Assembly (NCBI GenBank): GCA_910584235.1
Contig: CAJTZD010000020.1
Span: forward strand, 1 to 64,000
Origin: an uncultured Acetatifactor sp.
GTDB lineage: Bacteria > Bacillota > Clostridia > Lachnospirales > Lachnospiraceae
Length of the DNA stretch: 64,000 nucleotides
Reading direction: 5' to 3'
Positions 1-8,068 of this stretch are shown one piece after another. The first letter of the stretch is position 1. Each line of letters opens with the position of its first letter. The position numbers and the translations under genes are program-made. The notes beneath the pieces were generated by a model. That model had not been told where the DNA came from. It ran no database searches and saw only the letters and a program-made list of their open reading frames with translations.

Positions 1-108
1 CTGATTTTACTTCCAGTTTGCACCATTTTTCAGTCTTTACTACCAAAGACAGGTTGTATCATATGGAAGAGATGCTGTAAACTTTTTTCTGGATGGTCCC
101 ATGCGCCG

Positions 109-918
109 TCAGTCTCTTCCTGTCTGGATTGCCTCACGAATCGCCTCATGCAGCCCTGTGTACAGCTGGTCATAACGGACGCGCTTCTGCTTCAGCCTGA
201 CTGCCGTGGTATGCAGGAACAATGGGACTTCTCTGTCTCCATCGCGGAAGCACTCCCCATTCCTGGCCCTGATTGCCTCCGCTATGGCCTCCGCATAGCT
301 CTCCTCCCGGCTGTCCGTCAGGATGCAGAATTCATCCCCGCCGATGCGGAACACCAAATCTCTCTCTCCCGCCGCGGCGCTCATGCGCTCCATGGCCTCG
401 ATGATGGCTAAATCTCCCGTCCTGTGGGAAATCTCATTGATACACATCATCTTCTTGATGTCACAGCAGACGAAGAAGCATTCACTCCTCTCCTGGAACA
501 AATCGTACAGCTCACTGATATCCACATGTCTGTTATCCATAATACATTGACCTCCATTCTCTGTCGGTATCCGAAGCCTCGGATACAGCTCATATTTCAT
601 TCTCCGAAATTCTGAGGGTTTACAGTTCCATACCTGCCTGAACGCGCGCGCAAAGGATTCGTGTGTGCTGTACCCGTATTCCAGGGCAATATCCAGGATA
701 GTCCTCTCCGGGCTCCCGGCCAGGAGCCTCGCCGCCTGCATCATCCTCCTGCGGACGACATAGTCGTGGACGGATATCCGGTTCACACAGCGAAAGGTTT
801 TTTCCAGAGTGGATTTGGAACAAAAGCATGCAGCTGCCACATCCTCTGTCCGGATTTCATCCCGCAGATGGTTTTCAATATACTCCAGCGCTGTCAGCAG
901 CAGCTCCACACGACGCAT
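109..918 (-). CDS. AraC-family HTH regulator fused to a GGDEF domain
   Basis: The first ~105 residues form an AraC/XylS DNA-binding domain with two helix-turn-helix units; the second contains the typical LDIALEYGYSTHESFARAF signature. Residues ~130-269 resemble a compact GGDEF domain: a CDIKKM...N...TGD segment precedes an intact RIGGDEF motif. A GGDEF domain makes cyclic-di-GMP or binds GTP; here it may serve as a sensor or a cyclase attached to a DNA-binding domain, which is inference. It is shorter than a typical 160-residue GGDEF. The ATG chosen lies 8 nt after GGGGTG; a TTG two codons upstream is the alternative. A TATAAT lies at 952-957 without a good -35. No effector domain or membrane segment is seen. 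Confidence 0.8.
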   Translation of the reverse strand: MRRVELLLTALEYIENHLRDEIRTEDVAAACFCSKSTLEKTFRCVNRISVHDYVVRRRMMQAARLLAGSPERTILDIALEYGYSTHESFARAFRQVWNCKPSEFRRMKYELYPRLRIPTENGGQCIMDNRHVDISELYDLFQERSECFFVCCDIKKMMCINEISHRTGDLAIIEAMERMSAAAGERDLVFRIGGDEFCILTDSREESYAEAIAEAIRARNGECFRDGDREVPLFLHTTAVRLKQKRVRYDQLYTGLHEAIREAIQTGRD

Positions 919-1059
919 CCCCAATCACACCCCTTTCGATATCGTGGTTTCATTATAGCAGGGATTCCGGCAAAAGACTTGACTTTTTGAGTCGATTCTC
1001 TCCCATCCAAAGAAAAAAGGTGTAAAGCCCGGCTTTACACCCTGTCTCGCAGCTGCTAT

Positions 1060-2046
1060 TCAGTTCATAGAGCCCAAAATATTCTCCAGCCACTCTCTGT
1101 ACTGCTCCCTGACATTGACAGGACTCACGATGGCCGCATCCGCCCCGATTCCCGCCAGCCATCCGAAAAACTGGCCGCTGACCGTCACCTTGGCCCGAAC
1201 GCGGAACCGCTCCGCCTGCATCTGCCGGATGTCCGCGTCCCTCCCGAAGCGATCCAGCACCACGCCTATCAGCCTGTTGGGGAATTCCAGGGTCACTACA
1301 GCCACTTCCCCGCCGTACATGCCGAAGACCTGGTTGGTATAGGCCGCCAGATCCACTTTTGCGAACTGCTCCACGCCCTCTCTGGCCTCTCTCCGCACCT
1401 GTACCTTGCCCATCTTGTCCACTCTGTAATGCTTGATATGGCCGTCCTCGCTGTCGTAGGCCGCCAGGTAATAGTTCTCGTCCTGCCAGATCAACGCCCA
1501 GGGGCTTACTGTCCTTTCACTGTTAGCCCTGGGGACAAGCTCCTTTTTCAGGTTCCAGTCCAGGTACTGGAAAGAAATCTTCCGGTTCTCCTGAATTGCC
1601 CGGTGGATGTTGTCGATGCTGTAGTAGATACTCTCGTTCTCGGTCTTGATGCGCCCTGCCACATACACCTGGCGCTGCAGCTTGCCGGCATCGTGCTTGC
1701 CAGCCATTTGCTCCAGCTTCTTAATCAGGCTTCGGGACTTCTTCGTAGTAAGGAACCGGGAGGACTGCACCGCGTCCACCAAAAGCTTTAGCTCCGCCAG
1801 TTCGAACTCCCTGCTGGCCATGTAGTAGCCTCCCCCAAGCCTGCTGTGCACCTGGACGATGTCATAGCCGAAATCGCACAACTTTTCGATATCGTCGTAA
1901 ATGCTCTTTCTCTCGGAATGGATGTCATTTGCCTCCAGGTGAGCAATAATGTCCGCCGTGCTGGCCGGATGATGCTCGTCCGTATTTTCTGTTAAGAATT
2001 TCACGATGTACAATAATTTCAGCTTCTGCCCTGACGCCCTCGCCAT
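1060..2046 (-). CDS. WYL-domain transcriptional regulator
   Basis: This 328-residue protein has an N-terminal winged helix (residues ~1-65, with SERKSIYDDIEKLCDFGYDI as recognition region) and a WYL domain around residues 135-215 (SPWALIWQDENYYLAAYD...HYRVDKM), followed by a C-terminal WCX-type extension. WYL proteins bind nucleic acid or nucleotide ligands and regulate nearby or distant genes, including DNA-damage and phage-defence genes. No defence gene lies next to it here, so the target is unknown. It is a stand-alone gene between the AraC-GGDEF regulator and a HAD phosphatase. The ATG has only a modest AAAGG about 11 nt upstream. Confidence 0.85.
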   Translation of the reverse strand: MARASGQKLKLLYIVKFLTENTDEHHPASTADIIAHLEANDIHSERKSIYDDIEKLCDFGYDIVQVHSRLGGGYYMASREFELAELKLLVDAVQSSRFLTTKKSRSLIKKLEQMAGKHDAGKLQRQVYVAGRIKTENESIYYSIDNIHRAIQENRKISFQYLDWNLKKELVPRANSERTVSPWALIWQDENYYLAAYDSEDGHIKHYRVDKMGKVQVRREAREGVEQFAKVDLAAYTNQVFGMYGGEVAVVTLEFPNRLIGVVLDRFGRDADIRQMQAERFRVRAKVTVSGQFFGWLAGIGADAAIVSPVNVREQYREWLENILGSMN

Positions 2047-2148
2047 ACTGTCACATACCTTTATACTAAGTTTGCTTTCGTCTGCATTAATTTCTGATTA
2101 AAGTTCCGCTTTGACGAGTCTGCCTGACAATGAGAAAAGGGAACGAAA

Positions 2149-2862
2149 TCAATGCGGCAGTCCCAGAATATCGTATACCATATGTAAATCGCTGATTTCA
2201 TAATCCGGCCTATAGCCTGCACTCAATTCTATGTCCATGGCCCCGGCCTTTCGCCGGTACCAGCAGACAGGAATTCCCGCTTGTATCCCACCCTTGATGT
2301 CGCTGGTCAGGCTGTCTCCCACAATCAGGATCCGGGACTTGTCCTTTTCTTCGATATGTCCCAGGCAGTAATCGAAAAACGGCTTCTGAGGCTTCGGGCT
2401 GCCGATTTCTTCGGAGATAAAGATGCCGTCCATCACATCTGCCAGCCCTGACAGTTCCAGCTTGGTTTTCTGGCTGGAGGTGACGCCGTTGGTGATGACG
2501 TATTGTCTTACTTTCCCCTGCAGACTTTTGCAGATCGTCAGAGAATCGTCCAGGAAAGAGAAATAGCTTCCCAGCCCTTTCTGATAGTTATCACGAAAGC
2601 CCTCCACATCCACGCCTTTAATGCCCAGTTTTTGGAATAGCAAAACAAAGCGTCCCGTCAGCAACTGCTTCTTAGTCACTTCCCCCAATTCGAGACGCCT
2701 CCAGTAGTCATCATTAATCTGCGCATACAGCGCAAGCTCCTCCTCTTTCATCTCCCTGCCAATGGAACGAAAGCATTCCGCCAGGGAATGTCGTTGAGAA
2801 TAAGAAAAGTCCAGGAGCGTATTGTCCACATCCCAAAGGACTGTAGTAAAGCCACTCCTCAT
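2149..2862 (-). CDS. HAD-superfamily nucleotidase, YjjG type
   Basis: HAD hydrolase of 237 residues. The nucleophile motif is WDVDNTLLDF (catalytic Asp11 and Asp13), the motif II segment is VITNGVTSSQKTKLELSGL, and motifs III/IV are KPQKPFFDYCL and ILIVGDSLTSDIKGG. A helical cap lies between motifs I and II. This combination matches YjjG-type noncanonical pyrimidine nucleotidases, which dephosphorylate damaged or modified nucleoside monophosphates. The exact substrate cannot be read from sequence. Its start codon overlaps the stop codon of the small membrane protein upstream (ATGA), so the two are translationally coupled. Confidence 0.85.
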   Translation of the reverse strand: MRSGFTTVLWDVDNTLLDFSYSQRHSLAECFRSIGREMKEEELALYAQINDDYWRRLELGEVTKKQLLTGRFVLLFQKLGIKGVDVEGFRDNYQKGLGSYFSFLDDSLTICKSLQGKVRQYVITNGVTSSQKTKLELSGLADVMDGIFISEEIGSPKPQKPFFDYCLGHIEEKDKSRILIVGDSLTSDIKGGIQAGIPVCWYRRKAGAMDIELSAGYRPDYEISDLHMVYDILGLPH

Positions 2863-3029
2863 TTGGAATGCTCTTCTTCCATTCCCTTATAGGAAGCCAC
2901 CGCGGCATCCTTTGCGTTCTTTTTCTTTGCCATAGTAATGCCGACAGCCGTAGCCACTCCTGCAACCACCACAATGACAAGCATCACCATCAAATAAGAC
3001 ATAAATGAATTAAAAAAACTCACCAACAT
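2859..3029 (-). CDS. Small single-pass membrane protein, unknown function
   Basis: A 56-residue protein with one hydrophobic helix (about residues 10-32, rich in V, A, M and G) followed by a basic and then acidic tail ending EEEHSK. The chosen ATG follows GGAAG by 9 nt. An ATG 60 nt further upstream (3089) would give 76 residues but has no Shine-Dalgarno and would lie only ~12 nt from the predicted transcription start. The gene overlaps the HAD nucleotidase by four bases and shares its promoter. I do not recognise the family; such short membrane proteins are common in Clostridia. Confidence 0.6.
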   Translation of the reverse strand: MLVSFFNSFMSYLMVMLVIVVVAGVATAVGITMAKKKNAKDAAVASYKGMEEEHSK

Positions 3030-3108
3030 GATTCCATACTTCCTTTCTTCAGACCTATCGTTCATCGGAACATTCTTCTTATGTCCCATATAGAGTTTTC
3101 ACCAATAC

Positions 3109-3138
3109 AGTATACCAGATATAGCGTCTCTGCGTCAA
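3109..3138 (-). promoter_or_regulatory. Sigma-A type promoter for the small membrane protein/HAD operon
   Basis: On the minus strand a -35 TTGACG (3133-3138) is followed by an 18-bp spacer and a -10 TATACT (3109-3114). Transcription would start near 3102, upstream of both genes. Confidence 0.65.
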
Positions 3139-3178
3139 GATGGATTCTCGTTCCGAAACATTCCGGCTTTCCCCGGGC

Positions 3179-4867
3179 TCACCCCTGCCAGACGCCGGAT
3201 TCGGTGAACCGCGCTGCCTGGGCGTAAGCCTTTTCTATGACTTCCTTGTCATATCCCATCAGTTCAAGCAGCCTGATGGCATTGCGGGTGGTGGCTTTTC
3301 CCTCTTTCAGCTTATAGTTAAAGACAACATCTCCGTCCGCCACATCCTCCTCGAAATGATAATTACCAAAATCATTCCGAAGCAGCTCCGTGAGTTCAAT
3401 GTCATGGGTTGCGGCAAAGCAGAGGATGCCTGTACGTCCCAGGGATTTTAATATCTGGGTGGAGGCCGCGATGCGCTCTACGGTATTGGTTCCCCGCAGC
3501 ACCTCGTCCACGAAACACAGGATAGGCTTCTCCCCCGCGTCCGCCGCATCCAGAATACGCTTCAGCGCTTTGATTTCCACGATATAATAGCTCTCCCCTG
3601 AATCCATGTCATCCCTGAGGGCCATGGAGGAATACACATAGTAAAAAGGCGCCCGGTACCTGGCCGCAGGGCAGGTATGAACGGTCTGGGCCAGAATCGC
3701 GTTGACGGCCACCATTTTCAAAAAGGTGGATTTTCCGGAGGCATTGGAGCCAGTGATCAGTACGCCCTTGTCCGTGGCGATTCCGTTCTTCACAGGATTC
3801 GTGATCAAAGGGTGGTATCCGGTTTCCAGTTCCAGTCCGTTTTTCGCGCCGAAATCCGGTTCGCACCAGCCCTCCTCCCGCTCCAGGGATTTTCTGAAAA
3901 TCCAGACGGCAATGGCAGTTTCCACATAGCCCACCACCTCAATCATGGCGTCCACATCTTTCATATGTCCTCTCAAAGTCCTGAGCATACTGTCAAATTT
4001 GATCAGATCCGCATGAAAAACCATTCGAATGTAGTCAAGCAGCAGAGCCGCTATGTCCCCGGAAGCATTGCCCCGATAGGGCGACATGACCCAGAAAGAA
4101 TTGCGCCTCATACCCTGGAGTTTCTTCCTCGCTTCCCGTATCTGGCTCCACTCTCCCTGGCATACCGGCACGGACAGCTTTTCCAGCTCCTCGCAGCAGC
4201 GTATCAGCCGCATAATATAAGAAAAGCTGGTGATATAGGGATCGATTTCTCCCTTTTCCTTGAAATAGGTCACAATATTGTAGATAATGAGGAGTACGAT
4301 CCCCAAAATGGCCAAAGAAAAATTCACCCACAGAAGTCCCGCCAGGGGAATAAAAAGCAGATCTGTCAGAAGATGCCTTTTACTGGAGCGCTCTCCCAGC
4401 AGATCCAGATTGTCCAGATAGTCATAAAGGGAATACTTTCCCATATGTCCCAGGCGGTTCATGGCCAGATGTACCTGAACCCGCGTCTGTGGATTCTCCC
4501 CAAAGAAGCGGATCACCTCCTCCAGATGGGCCAGTTCTTTCTCATCCTGCCGCAAAGTCCGTAATGTATAGTACAAATACTCCTCCCCGGAAGCGGAAAG
4601 GGTATAGTTCATCCGCATGAACAGATCATCCATTCCAAGATCATTCCATGTAATGTCATCCAGCTGCCCCTGTTTCCCATGCCGTTCAAAATAACTCCCC
4701 ATCCGGGCAAACCGCTCAAGGGCATATTCTTTTTCAGAAAGCTTGAAATAGTTATTGTATAAACTCTCCGTAAATCTCCTTTCCTCTTTCTTTGTACGCA
4801 AGATCTCCGAGCCGAAGATAACCAGCACAAGAATCGCCATGACCAGCATAAAAAGCAGATATTCCAT
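3179..4867 (-). CDS. Membrane-anchored MutS-like ATPase
   Basis: The C-terminal ~200 residues carry a MutS-type ABC ATPase: Walker A GSNASGKST, a Walker B/D segment ILCFVDEVLRGTN, then AATHDIELTEL as the H-loop region. The N-terminus lacks the mismatch-recognition and connector domains of MutS. It has a hydrophobic helix at residues 1-20 (LLFMLVMAILVLVIFGSEIL) and a second hydrophobic stretch near residues 180-215, so the protein is probably membrane-bound. The 562-residue form starts at an ATG after a weak GGCGGAAG. The reading frame stays open 54 codons upstream, but that part is Cys/Ala rich and unlikely. The role is unknown; the ATPase family is certain, mismatch repair is not implied. 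Confidence 0.8.
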   Translation of the reverse strand: MEYLLFMLVMAILVLVIFGSEILRTKKEERRFTESLYNNYFKLSEKEYALERFARMGSYFERHGKQGQLDDITWNDLGMDDLFMRMNYTLSASGEEYLYYTLRTLRQDEKELAHLEEVIRFFGENPQTRVQVHLAMNRLGHMGKYSLYDYLDNLDLLGERSSKRHLLTDLLFIPLAGLLWVNFSLAILGIVLLIIYNIVTYFKEKGEIDPYITSFSYIMRLIRCCEELEKLSVPVCQGEWSQIREARKKLQGMRRNSFWVMSPYRGNASGDIAALLLDYIRMVFHADLIKFDSMLRTLRGHMKDVDAMIEVVGYVETAIAVWIFRKSLEREEGWCEPDFGAKNGLELETGYHPLITNPVKNGIATDKGVLITGSNASGKSTFLKMVAVNAILAQTVHTCPAARYRAPFYYVYSSMALRDDMDSGESYYIVEIKALKRILDAADAGEKPILCFVDEVLRGTNTVERIAASTQILKSLGRTGILCFAATHDIELTELLRNDFGNYHFEEDVADGDVVFNYKLKEGKATTRNAIRLLELMGYDKEVIEKAYAQAARFTESGVWQG

Positions 4868-5053
4868 ATTTGATTTGTCTTCCGCCTTTCTATCAATACT
4901 CAATATATGATTATACAGTAACCCTCCATGCATCCCGGCTGCCCCACTATGCATGAAAGCCTGGAGGTTTACTGTGGATGCACACAAAGCGCAGCGGCGA
5001 ACGGCCCATGGCTGCCCGCCGCTGCACAAAACTTCAGGACAAAATTTTCGCGC

Positions 5054-6421
5054 TTACAGGAAAATATATTTTAGGATAAACAATACTGTAAGCACATACA
5101 TGAGAATGCTCACTTTCCCTTTGGTCTTGCCTGTGCAAAGATGCAGGATCGTCCAGGAGATTACTCCCATGGCAATTCCTTCCGATATGCTGTACATCAA
5201 AGGCATGGAGAGAATGCACAGGAACGCGGGAATGGCCTCCAGCATGTTCTCCCAGTCAATCTTGGCCACAGACGCTATCATATAGAACCCGACTATGATA
5301 AGCGCAGGAGCGGTGGCAAAAGAAGGAATCGTGAGGAACAGGGGTGAGAAAATTACGGAAAGCAGAAACAGCAGTCCGGTCACCACTGCCGTCAGACCTG
5401 TCCGTCCGCCCTCTGTCACGCCGGAAGCACTCTCCACAAAAGTAGTGGTGGTGGAGGTTCCGAGAACAGCGCCTGCACTGGTGGCAATGGCATCTGCCAG
5501 AAGCGCTCCCTTGATTCTGGGAAGCTTGCCATCCTTGTCCAGCATGTTCGCCTTGGAGGACACGCCGATCAGGGTTCCCAGCGTATCGAAGATATCCACA
5601 AACAAGAAAGCAAATATAACCACAATAAATTCCGTAATGCTCTTCAATGCCCCGAAATCAGCCTTGAAGACCTGGCCGAAAGTATTTCCCAGCGCCGAAA
5701 AATCAAAGGAAACGAATGCCGAAGGAATCACGGAATACATTCCCAGATCCGGGTTAGGCTTATAGAAACCTATCAGTTCACACACAATCCCTATAACCCA
5801 GGTAATCAGAATACCGAAGAGAATGCCTCCCTTTATCTTTTTGATCAGAAGGAATCCGGTAATCAGAACTCCGATCAGCGCCAGCAGCGCTCCCATACCG
5901 ATGGAACTAAAATCCGTTTTGAAATTCTGATAAGAAACCAGCGTGGAATCGTTGTTCACGACAATCTTGGCATTCTGAAGGCCGATAAATGCAATAAACA
6001 GACCGATGCCGGCACTCACTGCGGATTTCAATGTCATGGGAATGGCATTGAAGATGGCCTCTCTCACATTCGTCACGGAAAGCACAATGAAGATCAAGCC
6101 TTCCACGAATACGGCCATTAGGGCGATCTGCCAGGAATATCCGTAATTCAGTACCACGGTATAGGCAAAATACGCATTGAGCCCCATTCCAGGAGCCAGT
6201 GCAAACGGATAGTTGGCTAAAAAGGCCATCAGTATGGTCCCCAGAAAAGATGCCAGCGCCGTTGCCAGAAGAACTGCATTTGCATCCATTCCCGACGCGG
6301 AAAGGATGTTCGGATTCACGGCCAAAATGTACGCCATGGTCATAAAGGTGGTGATACCGGCCATGACCTCGACCTTTACATTTGTGCCGTTCTCCTTGAG
6401 TTTAAATAGTTTCTCTAACAT
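5054..6421 (-). CDS. NCS2-family purine permease (AzgA/PbuG type)
   Basis: This 455-residue polytopic protein has the family hallmarks near the N-terminus (ITTFMTMAYILAVNPNIL, LAPGMGLNAYFAYTVV) and the central FAFLFVDIFDTLGTLIGVSS motif, which match proton-coupled adenine/guanine/hypoxanthine permeases. It would import nucleobases across the cytoplasmic membrane. The downstream-to-upstream neighbours cdd and purine nucleoside phosphorylase make a nucleoside/nucleobase salvage cluster. Good GGAGGG precedes the ATG. The 120-nt leader contains an 8-bp hairpin (6465-6483) but I could not fit it to the purine riboswitch consensus. Confidence 0.9.
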   Translation of the reverse strand: MLEKLFKLKENGTNVKVEVMAGITTFMTMAYILAVNPNILSASGMDANAVLLATALASFLGTILMAFLANYPFALAPGMGLNAYFAYTVVLNYGYSWQIALMAVFVEGLIFIVLSVTNVREAIFNAIPMTLKSAVSAGIGLFIAFIGLQNAKIVVNNDSTLVSYQNFKTDFSSIGMGALLALIGVLITGFLLIKKIKGGILFGILITWVIGIVCELIGFYKPNPDLGMYSVIPSAFVSFDFSALGNTFGQVFKADFGALKSITEFIVVIFAFLFVDIFDTLGTLIGVSSKANMLDKDGKLPRIKGALLADAIATSAGAVLGTSTTTTFVESASGVTEGGRTGLTAVVTGLLFLLSVIFSPLFLTIPSFATAPALIIVGFYMIASVAKIDWENMLEAIPAFLCILSMPLMYSISEGIAMGVISWTILHLCTGKTKGKVSILMYVLTVLFILKYIFL

Positions 6422-6542
6422 TTTTTACTCCCTCCTATGTAGATTTGATTAGAGAATGAATTCGAGAACCGCATTGCGGCTCTTATATCTGTGAAGCGCA
6501 TAAAAGACGCTTTACAATCCTTTCACATCTTTTACATCATAT

Positions 6543-6965
6543 TCACTGGATGGATTCGCCTCCGAATCCGTGAGGAAGCAGTTCCTCCAAGGTATAGACC
6601 TGATAGTCCGAGGCGCTTTTTGCCACAATGATCCGGAAGCCCTCCCCGGCAAACTCTTTCATGACCTGTCTGCAGATGCCGCAGGGATAGGCATAGTCCA
6701 CAGGCTCCTGTCCCTCCATCCCCCCTGCGACGGCGATGGCCAGGAACCGCCGCCTGCTTTCGCTTACTGCCTTGAAAATGGCAGTCCGTTCTGCACAGTT
6801 GGTTGCACCGTAGGAGGCGTTTTCAATATTTCCGCCCTGAAAGATTTCTCCCTCAGCCGTCAGCAGCGCCGCTCCTACCGTATAATGGGAGTAGGGCGTG
6901 TAGGCCATCTGCCTGGCTTCCAGCGCGGCTTTTACCAGTTTTTCCGTGTCGAATTCCAATTTCAT
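6543..6965 (-). CDS. cdd: Cytidine deaminase
   Basis: Tetrameric-type cytidine deaminase of 140 residues. The zinc and catalytic residues are visible as Cys57 and Glu59 in NCAERTAIF and Cys95/Cys98 in PCGICRQV. It converts cytidine and deoxycytidine to uridine and deoxyuridine in pyrimidine salvage. The gene follows purine nucleoside phosphorylase by 87 nt on the same strand and precedes the purine permease, so the three probably form one salvage unit. GGAGG lies 8 nt before the ATG. Confidence 0.93.
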   Translation of the reverse strand: MKLEFDTEKLVKAALEARQMAYTPYSHYTVGAALLTAEGEIFQGGNIENASYGATNCAERTAIFKAVSESRRRFLAIAVAGGMEGQEPVDYAYPCGICRQVMKEFAGEGFRIIVAKSASDYQVYTLEELLPHGFGGESIQ

Positions 6966-7052
6966 TTCCTAAGCCTCCATCAGCCTCTGCTATCTGTAGA
7001 GACACTTCTTTTCCGCCATGCCGGGCAGCATACAGTCTTTTGCTTTCTATGC

Positions 7053-7883
7053 CTATATTTCTGCCATGCCCTTTACAGCCTCCGTCACCAGCTTCTTGAA
7101 ATTCGGTGCTGCCATGTCCGCGGCCTCCTGCACCTCCCGGTGGCTTAAAGGATTTGCGGACATCCCTGCGGCCAGATTGCTGATGCAGGACACACCGCAG
7201 ATCTTCATGCCCATATGGCGCGCTGCTATGGCCTCCACCACCGTGCTCATCCCCACTGCATCGCAGCCTAAACTGCGCAGCATACGGATCTCCGCAGGAG
7301 ATTCATAAGACGGCCCTGTCATCTGCGCGTATACCCCCTCCTGTAAGTAAATATGGTTTTCTTTTGCCGTCCTTACAAGCAATTTCTGCAGCTCCCTGTC
7401 ATATACGCTGCTCATATCCGGAAAACGAACCCCTAACTCCTCTATATTGGGCCCAATCAGGGGGTTCGGGGCAAAGGCGGAAATGTGGTCTTTGATCATC
7501 ATCAGATCCCCTGCATGGAAAGAAGTGTTCACGCCGCCGGCCGCGTTGGTCAGAAACAGAATCTCAGCCCCCATGAGCTTCAACAGGCGGATAGGCAGCA
7601 CCACATCACTGACAGGATACCCCTCATAGTAATGCACCCTGCCTTTCATACAGGCCACGGGAATATCGTCAACAAACCCAAAGATAAACTTACCGGCATG
7701 TCCCGGTACCGTTGATATGGGAAAATTCTCCAGTTCGCTGTAGGAAAGTTCATATGCCACGCGAACGTCTTCCGCATAGTCCCCCAGCCCGGAACCCAGT
7801 ACAATCGCAACCTTCGGAACGAAGTCTGTTTTCTTCCGGACGTTTTCATGGCATCTCATCAGTTTCTTGTATACCTCTCCCAT
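7053..7883 (-). CDS. Purine nucleoside phosphorylase (trimeric, PNP-I)
   Basis: A 276-residue trimeric-type PNP: phosphate-site segment VLGSGLGDYAEDV, the STVPGHAGKF loop, LFLTNAAGGVN, the MTGPSYESPAEIRMLRSLG substrate segment and GMSTVVEAIAARHMG. It phosphorolyses (deoxy)guanosine and inosine to the base and (deoxy)ribose-1-phosphate. Firmicutes homologues are called punA, pupG or deoD; the symbol is left open. GGAGGGCGG precedes the ATG, and a TATAAT promoter lies about 70 nt upstream. It heads the salvage cluster with cdd and the NCS2 permease. Confidence 0.93.
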   Translation of the reverse strand: MGEVYKKLMRCHENVRKKTDFVPKVAIVLGSGLGDYAEDVRVAYELSYSELENFPISTVPGHAGKFIFGFVDDIPVACMKGRVHYYEGYPVSDVVLPIRLLKLMGAEILFLTNAAGGVNTSFHAGDLMMIKDHISAFAPNPLIGPNIEELGVRFPDMSSVYDRELQKLLVRTAKENHIYLQEGVYAQMTGPSYESPAEIRMLRSLGCDAVGMSTVVEAIAARHMGMKICGVSCISNLAAGMSANPLSHREVQEAADMAAPNFKKLVTEAVKGMAEI

Positions 7884-7950
7884 TCATTGCCGCCCTCCTT
7901 TACCGCGTATTTTGCCTCTATTCCATTTTTTAGAAAAAATTAATAAAATC

Positions 7951-7979
7951 ATTATACTAAAAAAGATGCCAAAAAGCAA
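7951..7979 (-). promoter_or_regulatory. Promoter for the nucleoside salvage cluster
   Basis: Minus-strand TTGCTT (7974-7979), 17-bp spacer and perfect TATAAT (7951-7956), in the AT-rich 185-bp gap between spoIVA and the phosphorylase gene. The -35 matches 4 of 6 consensus bases. Confidence 0.5.
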
Positions 7980-8068
7980 TTCCTTTCTTTGTAAAAAATG
8001 ACAAAAGGACGCAGACGAAAAAGCAGCAAAAAGAGCGGAGCCGAACCCCCGCCCTATGCCGCCTGGTT

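Noticed and set aside
6422..6542. Purine riboswitch before the NCS2 permease
   Set aside because: One 8-bp hairpin is present, but the three-way junction consensus could not be fitted.
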